The notes below the pieces were generated by a model, which was not told the DNA's origin, ran no database searches, and saw nothing but the letters and a program-made list of their open reading frames with translations. A stretch of DNA of 64,000 nucleotides from Pectobacterium aquaticum (GTDB lineage Bacteria > Pseudomonadota > Gammaproteobacteria > Enterobacterales > Enterobacteriaceae), in NCBI RefSeq assembly GCF_003382565.3, contig NZ_CP086253.1, positions 2,108,001 through 2,172,000 of the forward strand, read 5' to 3'. Shown here piece by piece: positions 8,364 through 17,129 of the stretch (position 1 is the stretch's first letter; each line of letters starts with the position of its first letter). The translations under genes and the position numbers were made by a program.

Positions 8364-11240
8364 ATGAAGAATAGTCACCATGATTTATTTGCTGCTTTTA
8401 CTCTCCCCAACGGCGCGACGCTGAAAAACCGGGTACTAATGGCACCGATGACCACCTGTAGCGGTTTCTACGATGGGAGCGTAACCAAAGAGCTGGTGGA
8501 ATATTATCAGGCCAGAGCAGGCAGCATCGGCACCGTGATTGTGGAGTGCTGTTTTATTGATGACAAAGGGTTGGCTTTTCCCGGTGCGATAGGAATCGAC
8601 AACGACAACAAAATTGCCGGATTGGCCAAAATAGCGACGGCGATTAAAGAAAAGGGGTCGACGGCGATCCTGCAAATTTATCACGGCGGCCGGATGGTCG
8701 AACCGCGTTTTATCGGTGGTGCGACGCCCGTTGCCCCGAGTGCCATTGCTGCGCCGCGCGCGGGTGCCATCGTTCCTGTGGCGCTGTCAGGCGATGAGGT
8801 TGACGCCATGATCGGCAAGTTTGGCGCTGCCGTCCACCGCGCCATTCAGGCGGGCTTCGATGGCGTGGAAATTCACGGTGCGAACACTTACCTGATTCAG
8901 CAATTCTATTCTCCCCACTCTAATCAGCGTTCAGATAAATGGGGTGGCAGCCGTGACAAACGTGCTGCCTTCCCGCTGGCGGTGTTGGATATCGTTCATG
9001 AGGTCGCGGATAAATACGCCGATCCTGCATTTATTATCGGCTATCGTTTCTCGCCGGAAGAGATCGAAGAACCCGGCATTCATTTTGATGATTCGCTCTA
9101 TCTGTTGGAAAAATTAGCGGCACGCGGGCTGGATTACGTTCATTTCTCTATGGGCAATATTCTGCGCGCGTCCATTGTCGAAACAGATGACCCGACGCCG
9201 CTGATTAAGAAATATGTTGCCCGCCGTTCCGCGACATTAGCCGCGATTCCGGTTATTGGTGTAGGAGATATTGTCAATCAGGCAGACGCCGATGCGGCGC
9301 TGGAAAATGGTTATGACCTGATTGCCGTCGGCAGAGCCTGTATTGCTTATCCAGACTGGACGGATCGTATTGCCGAACAGGAAAAGCTCGAACTCTATAT
9401 TGCCAGCGATAAACGTGAAGCATTAATGATCCCTGAACCGCTGTGGCGCTTTTCATTGGTTGAAGCCATGATTCGGGACGTGAATTTAACCGGCAAAAAA
9501 TTTAAATCCGGGGTTTATCAGGAAAACGTTCAGGATGAAGGTGGCGAGCTGCGAATTCATGTTCATTTTGAGCAGAATCGTGTCGCCGACATTGCGCTGG
9601 AGAATAGCGATATTGATGATTCACTGAAAATCAGTTTTGAGATTATCCGCGAACGCATTCTGGATACCAATAGCCCACACGTCGATGCGGTAACGGGCGC
9701 AACGGCGCAGAGTGAGGCGATTAAAAAGGCGGTCACCAAGGCGATGGTGAAATCCAACAAAGACGCGATTATTGCCGATGGCGGTAACCCAGATGCGCGT
9801 CGCGAGGCAGATGTGGTGGTGATTGGCAGCGGCGGCGCAGGGCTGGCGGCGGCGATTCAGGCCAGCGAAGAGGGCGCGCGCGTTATCGTCATTGAAAAGA
9901 TGCCAGTCATTGGTGGCAATACCATCAAGGCTTCTGCTGGTATGAACGCAGCGGGAACCGTCTTCCAACAAAACAGGGGCATCGAAGATAGCCAGGTGCT
10001 GTTCTATAACGAAACGCTGAAAAGCGGAAAGCAGAAAAATAACCCAGCGCTGGTGCAATACTTCGTCGATCATGCGTCTGATGCGATTAACTGGCTGGCG
10101 CAGCACGACATCGAACTGAGCGACATCACCACGACGGGCGGCATGAGCGTCGACAGAACGCATCGCCCTGCCAATGGCGCAGCGGTGGGCGGCTATTTGG
10201 TCAGCGGGCTGATTAAGAATCTCAATAAATACAATATTGAGGTGCTGCTGGAAACGTCGGTGACCGAAATTGTGCAGGAGAAGGGCAAGGTTACCGCCGT
10301 CAGAGTCGTCAATGATGAGCAGGAAGATAGCCTGATTGCGACAAAAGCGGTGATTGTTGCCACAGGTGGTTTTAGTGCCAATCAGGCGATGGTGGAGTCA
10401 TACCGCCCAGACCTGAAAGGCTTCGTCACCACCAACCATAAAGGCGCTACGGGTGGTGGCATTCGCCTGCTGGAACAGATCGGCGCGGATACGGTGGACA
10501 TGGGCGAAATTCAAACCCATCCGACGGTTGAGCAGACCACCTCTTATCTGATCTCCGAATCTATTCGCGGCGGCGGAGCCATTCTGGTATCGCAGCGCGG
10601 GGAACGCTTCTTTAACGAAATGGAGACGCGGGATAACGTCTCGTCTGCCATCGTCAACCTGCCGGAAGAGTACGCGTACATCCTGTTCGATGAGCAGGTA
10701 AGAAATCGCAATCGGGCAGTTGAAGAGTATGTCGCACAAGGGTTGACCGTCAGCGCGCACAGTATCGCTGAACTGGCCGACACGCTCGACATACCACAGG
10801 CGGCGCTGCACGCCTCGCTCGAACGCTACAATGGCTTTATTGTCGACAAACACGATGCAGACTTTGGCCGAACCACGGGGATGCGCGATCCGCTGAATCA
10901 GGCACCTTACTACGCGATTAAGGTGGCACCGGGCGTGCATCATACGATGGGCGGGGTGACCATTAATGAAAAAGCGGAAGTGCTGAATCGCCATAAAGAG
11001 ACGATCTCCGGGGCTTATGCCGCAGGGGAAGTGGTTGGCGGTATTCACGGGGCGAACCGCATTGGTGGCAACGCTGTCGCGGATATTATTATCTTCGGTA
11101 TTCAGGCGGGGATTCAGGCAGCGGCCTATGCGCGGGCACCGCGTCATTCTGGCGCATTCCCGACAAAGGCGCGCAAGGCAAAGTTCGCGAAAGCTGTGGT
11201 GAAAACGGCTGAAAATCAACCCATGCTGGTAGAAGAGTAA
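8364..11240 (+). CDS. Three-flavin NADH-dependent fumarate-reductase-type flavoprotein
   Basis: This 958-residue fusion has three modules. Residues 1-370 form an Old-Yellow-Enzyme-like NADH:flavin oxidoreductase barrel (GFDGVEIHGANTYLIQQFYS). Residues about 375-465 form an FMN-binding domain with DAVTGAT at 441-447, where Thr447 is the expected site of covalent FMN attachment. Residues about 480-940 form an FAD-binding fumarate-reductase/succinate-dehydrogenase domain with GSGGAG near 488, then GERFFNEMETRDN, HHTMGG and HGANRIGGNAVAD. This matches the soluble NADH:fumarate reductase type described in Klebsiella. There is no signal peptide or haem motif, so it is cytoplasmic. Acceptors other than fumarate (urocanate, acrylate-type enoates) remain possible. 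The ApbE gene downstream supports covalent FMN. Confidence 0.9.
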   Translation: MKNSHHDLFAAFTLPNGATLKNRVLMAPMTTCSGFYDGSVTKELVEYYQARAGSIGTVIVECCFIDDKGLAFPGAIGIDNDNKIAGLAKIATAIKEKGSTAILQIYHGGRMVEPRFIGGATPVAPSAIAAPRAGAIVPVALSGDEVDAMIGKFGAAVHRAIQAGFDGVEIHGANTYLIQQFYSPHSNQRSDKWGGSRDKRAAFPLAVLDIVHEVADKYADPAFIIGYRFSPEEIEEPGIHFDDSLYLLEKLAARGLDYVHFSMGNILRASIVETDDPTPLIKKYVARRSATLAAIPVIGVGDIVNQADADAALENGYDLIAVGRACIAYPDWTDRIAEQEKLELYIASDKREALMIPEPLWRFSLVEAMIRDVNLTGKKFKSGVYQENVQDEGGELRIHVHFEQNRVADIALENSDIDDSLKISFEIIRERILDTNSPHVDAVTGATAQSEAIKKAVTKAMVKSNKDAIIADGGNPDARREADVVVIGSGGAGLAAAIQASEEGARVIVIEKMPVIGGNTIKASAGMNAAGTVFQQNRGIEDSQVLFYNETLKSGKQKNNPALVQYFVDHASDAINWLAQHDIELSDITTTGGMSVDRTHRPANGAAVGGYLVSGLIKNLNKYNIEVLLETSVTEIVQEKGKVTAVRVVNDEQEDSLIATKAVIVATGGFSANQAMVESYRPDLKGFVTTNHKGATGGGIRLLEQIGADTVDMGEIQTHPTVEQTTSYLISESIRGGGAILVSQRGERFFNEMETRDNVSSAIVNLPEEYAYILFDEQVRNRNRAVEEYVAQGLTVSAHSIAELADTLDIPQAALHASLERYNGFIVDKHDADFGRTTGMRDPLNQAPYYAIKVAPGVHHTMGGVTINEKAEVLNRHKETISGAYAAGEVVGGIHGANRIGGNAVADIIIFGIQAGIQAAAYARAPRHSGAFPTKARKAKFAKAVVKTAENQPMLVEE

Positions 11241-11354
11241 GTGATAGAAGAGAACGTGATAAAAGGGTAAGGCTGATGGCAGCGTCTGAAAGGGCGCTCG
11301 CCATTGTCTGGCCGTTTCCTCTCTGTACCGCCATTCGATCATAGGAGTCACCGT

Positions 11355-12341
11355 ATGCCTTCTGTCGATAACGCTTATGTCTATTCTGTTCATCTGATGG
11401 GCAGCCCCATCCTGCTCAAACTGTTTGCCCATGATAAAATCGCGGTCAGGCAGGTTTTCCAACGCATCAAGCAGCTTGAAGATCGGCTAACCGTTAATCG
11501 GGCGCAGTCGGAAGTCATGAGCATCAACCACGCGGCGGGGAAAGAGTACGTTTCGGTCAGCCCGGTTGTCTTTGAACTGATTAAGCGCGCCAAAGCGGTC
11601 AGTCTGATTGAAAACAGCAGCTTTAACGTGGCGATTGGTCCCGTCGTCAAGCTATGGAAAATCGGTTTTAGCGGCAGCACAGTGCCTGATCAGGCATCGA
11701 TACAGCGGTCGCTGGCATTAACGCATCCCGAGCGCATTATTCTCAGAGAGCAGGATTGCGCCGTGATGCTAGAAAGCGCCGGAATGGAGATCGACCTGGG
11801 GGCGATTGCGAAAGGTTATATTGCCGATATCGTCCGGAACGTTCTGTATCAACATGCGATTCAGGATGCGCTGATCAATCTGGGGGGAAACGTGCTCGCT
11901 ATCGGCAGTGCGTTGACGGATGAAGAAGGGCTGTGGAGCATCGGGTTACAGAAGCCTTTCGCGGATCGCGATAGCCTGCTTGGCATCATTAAGGTGAAGA
12001 ACAAGTCTGTGGTGACATCCGGCGTCTATGAACGCTTTTTTACCGTGGACGATCGTATCTATCATCATATTATCGATCCCAAAACGGGTTATCCGCTGGA
12101 TAATGAATTGCACAGCGTCACGGTTATCTCGAATGATTCTCTCGACGGCGATATCTACACCACATTGCTCTATGGCATGGGGGTGAACGCGGGTATTGAG
12201 TTTCTACAACATCAGCCGGACATTGAAACCATCTTTGTGACGAAAAACCGAGAGATTATTTTTTCTTCTCAGCGAGATTATAGGTTTGAACTATTGGATA
12301 AGGATTATTCGGTAAAGGTTGGAATTGAAAAGCAAGAGTAA
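11355..12341 (+). CDS. apbE: FAD:protein FMN transferase, cytoplasmic ApbE type
   Basis: The start is placed at the ATG at 11355 (MPSVDNAYVYSV), preceded by AGGAGTCACCGT, giving 328 residues. ApbE transfers FMN from FAD to a Thr or Ser in a D-x-x-[ST]-G-A-[ST] target using Mg2+. Visible motifs are DLGAIAKGYIAD (about 150-160), NLGGN, HHIIDPKTGYPL and DGDIYTTLLYGMG. Usual ApbE proteins are exported lipoproteins; this one has neither signal peptide nor lipobox, so it should modify a cytoplasmic target. The obvious target is the flavoprotein 114 bp upstream, which carries DAVTGAT. The two genes probably form an operon. Confidence 0.93.
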   Translation: MPSVDNAYVYSVHLMGSPILLKLFAHDKIAVRQVFQRIKQLEDRLTVNRAQSEVMSINHAAGKEYVSVSPVVFELIKRAKAVSLIENSSFNVAIGPVVKLWKIGFSGSTVPDQASIQRSLALTHPERIILREQDCAVMLESAGMEIDLGAIAKGYIADIVRNVLYQHAIQDALINLGGNVLAIGSALTDEEGLWSIGLQKPFADRDSLLGIIKVKNKSVVTSGVYERFFTVDDRIYHHIIDPKTGYPLDNELHSVTVISNDSLDGDIYTTLLYGMGVNAGIEFLQHQPDIETIFVTKNREIIFSSQRDYRFELLDKDYSVKVGIEKQE

Positions 12342-12444
12342 GAATCTGTTTATTAAAGGGTATTTATTCAGAGAGGCGTAACGGGCGTATTGTTTTACCC
12401 GATTTAACCGAGTTGCACCATTTAGGTGTGATAGCTGAAGGAGG

Positions 12445-12474
12445 AAAGTAGCCTATCAGGGATAGGCTACTTTT
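12445..12474. terminator. Bidirectional terminator between apbE and fabI
   Basis: AAAGTAGCCTATC pairs perfectly with GATAGGCTACTTT over a 3-nt loop. T runs appear on either strand, so the hairpin can serve both convergent genes. Confidence 0.9.
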
Positions 12475-12480
12475 GAGAAC

Positions 12481-13269
12481 TTACTTCAGTTCCAACTCGT
12501 TCATTGCGGCGATGCTGAAACCGCCGTCAACGTGCAGGACTTCACCGGAGATGCCGGCTGCCAGATCGGAACACAGGAACGCGGCAGAGTTGCCCACATC
12601 TTCAATGGTAACGACACGGCGGATTGGCGTAACGGCTTCGCAATGCGACAGCATTTTCTTGAAGTCTTTGATGCCGGATGCAGCCAGTGTACGAATCGGG
12701 CCCGCAGAAATGGCGTTAACGCGCACGCCCTGAGCACCCATGGCGTTCGCCATGTAACGTACGTTCGCTTCCAGAGACGCTTTTGCCAGACCCATCACGT
12801 TGTAGTTAGGGATAGCACGCTCAGCACCCAGGTAGGACAGGGTAACCAGCGCAGAGTTCGGGTTCAGCATCTTACGGCAGGCTTTCGCCATCGCGACGAA
12901 GCTGTAAGAGCTGATATCGTGAGAAATGCTGAAACCTTCACGGGTAACGGCATCCACGTAGTCACCGTCCAGTTGGTCGCCCGGTGCGTAAGCAATGGAG
13001 TGCACGAAGCCATCAAAGTTCGGCCATACGTTAGCCAGTTCGGTAAACAGTGCTTCGATGCTGGCATCTTCAGCGACATCACACGGCAGAACGATGCTGG
13101 AACCCAGTTCGCTGGCAAAGCCTTCAACGCGTGCTTTCAATTTGTCGTTCTGATACGTGAAGGCCAGTTCGGCACCTTCGCGCTGCATTGCTTGTGCAAT
13201 ACCGTAGGCAATAGAACGGTTGCTGGCAACACCTGTTACCAGAATGCGCTTACCGGTAAGAAAACCCAT
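12481..13269 (-). CDS. fabI: Enoyl-[acyl-carrier-protein] reductase (NADH)
   Basis: The start is at the ATG at 13269 (MGFLTGKRILVTG), giving 262 residues, identical in length to E. coli FabI. It catalyses the last reduction of each fatty-acid elongation cycle and is the target of triclosan-type inhibitors. Seen are the SDR-type nucleotide site near the N-terminus (ILVTGVASNRSIAYG), the catalytic Tyr-x6-Lys pair in NYNVMGLAK (Tyr156, Lys163) and the C-terminal DVGNSAAFLCSDLA...HVDGGFSIAAM. The reading frame stays open about 260 bp upstream of this start, but that part does not resemble FabI. It follows sapF as in E. coli. Confidence 0.98.
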   Translation of the reverse strand: MGFLTGKRILVTGVASNRSIAYGIAQAMQREGAELAFTYQNDKLKARVEGFASELGSSIVLPCDVAEDASIEALFTELANVWPNFDGFVHSIAYAPGDQLDGDYVDAVTREGFSISHDISSYSFVAMAKACRKMLNPNSALVTLSYLGAERAIPNYNVMGLAKASLEANVRYMANAMGAQGVRVNAISAGPIRTLAASGIKDFKKMLSHCEAVTPIRRVVTIEDVGNSAAFLCSDLAAGISGEVLHVDGGFSIAAMNELELK

Positions 13270-13462
13270 AGCAGTAATCCTTGTGATCATTGTTGCTGCG
13301 ATCGCCACTTCTGTGCCCGTAAACGTACGCGGCAAGTGACGACCCAGATGAATAAACCGCGCGATTCTACCATGTTGGGGACGGTAGGGGTACTCCGAGC
13401 AGTATCCCCCTTTTTCCACAGCCCAGTGGCCGTCGCGGGGATGCTGCCGTGGTGCGCGGAGA

Positions 13463-14278
13463 TTAACGTTGTGCGCCGTCGCGTCGCCAGGCGTCGGCGC
13501 TGAGCGCTTCGCCGAAGTGGCTGGCAATCAACCGTTTCGTCAGGTCATGTAGCGGGGCGGACAACACATCGGCGGTACTGCCGCGTTCGACCACTTCGCC
13601 TGCCTGCATCACCAGAATCTGGTCGCTGATGTGCTTCATCATGCCCAGATGCTGCGTCACGTAAATATAAGAGATACCGTGCTTTTCCTGTAACTCCAGC
13701 ATCAGATTGATAATCTGTGACCGCATAGACATATCCAGTGACGCCAGTGCCTCATCGGCGACAATCACTTTCGGTTGCAGGATTAATGCACGCGCCAGGC
13801 CGACGCGCTGTTTTTGCCCCGGCGCGAGCGCATGCGGATAGTAATAGGCGTGATCGGGACGTAGCCCAACCTGATGCAGCGCCTGATTAATCGCTCTTTC
13901 ACGCGCTTCGGCGCTGAGATCGGTATTCAGTCGCAGCGGGACATCCAGCAGTTGCCCGATGCGTTGACGCGGATTAAGCGCATTGCTCGCATCCTGAAAG
14001 ATCATGCGGATGCGCTGGCTGCGATAGCGGTAATCGCCGTAGTGCAGCGGATGGTCATCGATAACCAGCTCGCCGGACGTCGGCGCGATCATGCCCGACA
14101 GCATTTTGGCCAGCGTCGATTTCCCTGAACCGTTCTCGCCGATGATGGCGAGCGTTTGCCGTTCACGCAGCGTAAAGCTGACGGATTTTACCGCCTCAAC
14201 ATGCTGACGACGGAACAGCCCGGTCCGATAGCGGAACGTCTTGGTCAGGTTGCGGGCTTCAAGCAGCATCTCAACCAT
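13463..14278 (-). CDS. sapF: Sap ABC transporter ATP-binding protein SapF
   Basis: The start is the ATG at 14278 (MVEMLLEARNL), which shares a base with the sapD stop, so the two are translationally coupled; this gives 271 residues. It is an oligopeptide-type ABC ATPase with Walker A GENGSGKST near residue 47, LAPGQKQR in place of the canonical LSGGQ signature, and Walker B VIVADEAL. Both match SapF of E. coli. SapF pairs with SapD to energise the SapBC permease. Last gene of the sap operon. Confidence 0.96.
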   Translation of the reverse strand: MVEMLLEARNLTKTFRYRTGLFRRQHVEAVKSVSFTLRERQTLAIIGENGSGKSTLAKMLSGMIAPTSGELVIDDHPLHYGDYRYRSQRIRMIFQDASNALNPRQRIGQLLDVPLRLNTDLSAEARERAINQALHQVGLRPDHAYYYPHALAPGQKQRVGLARALILQPKVIVADEALASLDMSMRSQIINLMLELQEKHGISYIYVTQHLGMMKHISDQILVMQAGEVVERGSTADVLSAPLHDLTKRLIASHFGEALSADAWRRDGAQR

Positions 14279-15270
14279 CACGGTTCCTCCATGTTGAGCG
14301 GAAAGTGGCAAGCATATAAGTGGTTCTTAACGGAGAGCAGCGGCGGCGTTTGCATACACTGCTTTTGTGAATAAGGGCAGCGCGGGCCAAGCCGACAGCC
14401 AATCGGCAGATGTTCCAGCGAGGGGATCGCCCCGTTCAGGGTGTTTAACCGGCTTTTGTGCGGCAGCGAACGGCCGAAATCGGGCATGGCGCGAATCAGC
14501 GCCTGCGTATAAGGATGATGCGGCGCTGTGATCAAATCTTCACTGGTGGCGCTTTCCACCGTTTGACCGCAATAGAGTACGTTGATCCGGTCAGCCCATT
14601 TGCTCATGGTTTGCAGGTCGTGGCTGATGAGCAGAATCGTGGTGTTATTGTTCTGGTTCAGGCGCGACAGCAGGCGGAAAATCTGCGCCTGCGTAGTGGA
14701 TTCCATCGCGTTGGTTGGTTCATCGGCAATCAGCAGGCGCGGCTGGTTCGCCAGCGCAATGGCAATCATCACCTTCTGACACTCGCCGTCGCTCAGCTCA
14801 TAAGGATAGCTACCCATAATATCTTTGTGATCTTTAATCCCGACGCGGTGCAGCAGTTCGATCGCGCGGCGCTTGCGCCAGTGAAATCGCTGCCACCAGC
14901 GGCCTTTATATGTCCAGCCAGGAATGGCCTGCATTAGCTGCCTACCGATACTCTCGGACGGATCGAGACAGGATTGCGGCTCCTGGAAAATCATGGAGAC
15001 GTTATGGCCGACCAGTTTACGCCGCTCGCGCGACGACAGTTGCAGCAGGTCGATGTCATCGAAACGGAAGCGATCGGCGGTTACGCGCCAGTTCTCTTTG
15101 GTGAGCCCGCAGATTGCTTTGGCGATCAGGCTTTTACCGGATCCGGATTCGCCCACTAGCCCGCGAATTTCCCCCTCGCTCAGCGTCATACTGACGCGGT
15201 CAACGGCTTTTACGGCGCCGTCGGCGGTCAGAAATTCAATCGTCAGGTTACGGATATCAAGTAATGGCAT
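14278..15270 (-). CDS. sapD: Sap ABC transporter ATP-binding protein SapD
   Basis: A 330-residue ATPase of the Dpp/Opp type with Walker A GESGSGKSLI near residue 40, signature-like LSDGECQKV, Walker B LLIADEPT and the C-terminal oligopeptide-transporter extension containing RCPYSQKQCMQ. SapD partners SapF. In E. coli, SapD also supports Trk potassium uptake and SapBCDF exports putrescine. The start lies 16 bp after sapC, and its stop overlaps the sapF start. Confidence 0.96.
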   Translation of the reverse strand: MPLLDIRNLTIEFLTADGAVKAVDRVSMTLSEGEIRGLVGESGSGKSLIAKAICGLTKENWRVTADRFRFDDIDLLQLSSRERRKLVGHNVSMIFQEPQSCLDPSESIGRQLMQAIPGWTYKGRWWQRFHWRKRRAIELLHRVGIKDHKDIMGSYPYELSDGECQKVMIAIALANQPRLLIADEPTNAMESTTQAQIFRLLSRLNQNNNTTILLISHDLQTMSKWADRINVLYCGQTVESATSEDLITAPHHPYTQALIRAMPDFGRSLPHKSRLNTLNGAIPSLEHLPIGCRLGPRCPYSQKQCMQTPPLLSVKNHLYACHFPLNMEEP

Positions 15271-15286
15271 AGGGAGTCGTCGCCTC

Positions 15287-16177
15287 TTATTCCGTTTCCG
15301 CTACCAGCGCACGGCGAATGCCGTCGCCCAGCAGATTGACGATTAACACACTCAGTGCGATGGTAGCGCCGGGCAGCATTACGGTCCACGGTGCGGCATA
15401 CACCAGCTCCAGCGAGTTGCCAAGCAGGGCACCCCATTCGGTTGTCGGCAACTGCGCGCCCAAATCGAGAAAGCCCAGCGCGGCGATATCCAGAATGGCG
15501 ATCGACAACGCGCGGGTAAATTCGGAGACCAGCAGCGCGGCGATGTTTGGCAACACGACATACCAGACAAGGTAAAACGTGGAAGCCCCGTCAAGGCGGG
15601 CGGCGATCACGTACTCTTTGTCCATTTCATCGTGTACGGCGTTGTAGATGGTTCGCACCATGCGCGGCAACAGTGCTAGCCAGACGGCGAGCATCGCGTG
15701 TTCGAGCTTAGGGCCGATAAAGGCAATCACCACAATCGCCAGCAACAGCGACGGAATCGACAGCAGCGTATCCAGAATGTGGTTGATCATCGCAGAGCGC
15801 AGTCCGCGCGTGACGCCAGCAAAGACGCCCAACACGATGCCGCACAGTGCCGCCGCGTAGGTGACGATGAGCGACGCACCGACGGTGGGAGCGGCACCGC
15901 TCAATAAGCGGCTTAACTGGTCACGCCCTAAATCGTCGGTGCCGAGGAAGAACGAGACTTCACCATAGTGTGACCAGGAAGGGGGCAACAGTTGATAGCC
16001 TAGGAATTGTTGGTCAACTTCATAAGGTGCGAGAAATTTGCCGAACAGACACAGGCCGATCAGGATCAGAAAACCGTACAGCCCGATCATCGCCAGCATA
16101 TCCTGATGGAATACCCGCCAAGTATCGCCTAGTCGGCTAGGCAACCGCTTTTCGCTATACACGTTATCGTAGGGCAT
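15287..16177 (-). CDS. sapC: Sap ABC transporter permease SapC
   Basis: A 296-residue inner-membrane permease of the same length as E. coli SapC, beginning MPYDNVYSEKR. It has about six membrane segments and the binding-protein-dependent permease (EAA-type) loop around EYVIAARLDGAS. Its start lies within the last 14 bp of sapB, indicating coupled translation. With SapB it forms the membrane channel. Confidence 0.97.
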   Translation of the reverse strand: MPYDNVYSEKRLPSRLGDTWRVFHQDMLAMIGLYGFLILIGLCLFGKFLAPYEVDQQFLGYQLLPPSWSHYGEVSFFLGTDDLGRDQLSRLLSGAAPTVGASLIVTYAAALCGIVLGVFAGVTRGLRSAMINHILDTLLSIPSLLLAIVVIAFIGPKLEHAMLAVWLALLPRMVRTIYNAVHDEMDKEYVIAARLDGASTFYLVWYVVLPNIAALLVSEFTRALSIAILDIAALGFLDLGAQLPTTEWGALLGNSLELVYAAPWTVMLPGATIALSVLIVNLLGDGIRRALVAETE

Positions 16178-17129
16178 ACCATTCCTTGTGTTTCAACGGA
16201 TTTGCCATAGCACCCCAAATATCGGACAGAATATTGACCGTAATGACCATTGCGCCGACCACCATTACGCCCGCAGAAATCGCGGCGTAATCCTGTTGGC
16301 GAATGGCATTTACCAGCCAGCGACCGATGCCCGGCCAGTTAAAGACCACTTCGGTAATCATCGTCAGCGTCAGCATGGTGGAAAATTGTAACCCCAGTTT
16401 GGGAATAATCGGCGGCAGTGCGTTATGAATCAGGTAGCGACGAATGATCGTAAAGCGCGATAGCCCGCGGGTTGCCGCCGCTTTAATGTAGTTTTTGCTG
16501 ATAATTTCCGTAGTGCTGACGCGCATCAGGCGAATCACTTCGGTAGTCGGCCCGACGGCCAGCACGGTAATCGGCAGAATCAGGTGGCGGATGGCGCTGA
16601 CGATCATATCACCGCGATGTGGCGAATCTGACAGCCAAGCGTCAATCAGCGCAAATCCGGTGACGGTTTTTACCTGATAGAGCAGGTCGAAACGACCTGA
16701 AACCGGCAGCCAGCCGAGGTGCAGCGAGAAGAAGAGCGTCAGCAGTAGCGCCAGCCAGAACACCGGTAGGGAAAAGCCGATGAGCGCCAGCGTGCTAATT
16801 ACAATGTCCGCGCCGCGATTCCGCATCATGCCGGCGGTAATGCCCAGTGGAATACCGACCAGCAGTGAGAGCACAAATGCCAAAAGACAAAGTTCAATCG
16901 TGGCGGGGAACACCTCTTTCAGCAATTCACTGATGGCCTGTCCGTTAATGCTGGAGCGACCGAAATCACCCTGAAGCAGACTGGTGAGGTAAAAGTGGTA
17001 GGCATCAAACAGCGCCGCACCGTTGAGCGGGGCGTTAGGCGTGTAGTAGCTGAGGCTAAAGCCAACCAGCGACAGTAGTGACAATGTCACTATCAGTAAC
17101 ACCAGGCGTCGTAAGGTAAAGATAATCAC
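16164..17129 (-). CDS. sapB: Sap ABC transporter permease SapB
   Basis: A 321-residue permease with an N-terminal membrane anchor and a cluster of C-terminal segments (MIIFTLRRLVLLIVTLSLLS at the start). The EAA-type loop reads KNYIKAAATRGLSRFTIIRR. Its ATG overlaps the sapA stop by 4 bp (ATGA). It forms the inner-membrane pore with SapC. In Dickeya and Salmonella the sap operon contributes to survival against host antimicrobial peptides; whether that holds here is inference. Confidence 0.97.
   Translation of the reverse strand: MIIFTLRRLVLLIVTLSLLSLVGFSLSYYTPNAPLNGAALFDAYHFYLTSLLQGDFGRSSINGQAISELLKEVFPATIELCLLAFVLSLLVGIPLGITAGMMRNRGADIVISTLALIGFSLPVFWLALLLTLFFSLHLGWLPVSGRFDLLYQVKTVTGFALIDAWLSDSPHRGDMIVSAIRHLILPITVLAVGPTTEVIRLMRVSTTEIISKNYIKAAATRGLSRFTIIRRYLIHNALPPIIPKLGLQFSTMLTLTMITEVVFNWPGIGRWLVNAIRQQDYAAISAGVMVVGAMVITVNILSDIWGAMANPLKHKEWYALR

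Noticed and set aside
10398..11462. 354-codon minus-strand frame opposite the fumarate-reductase-type gene
   Set aside because: Shadow of a GC-rich real gene; no family motif and no start signal.
13270..13527. N-terminal extension of fabI
   Set aside because: The extra residues do not resemble FabI; the ATG at 13269 gives the exact E. coli length and start.
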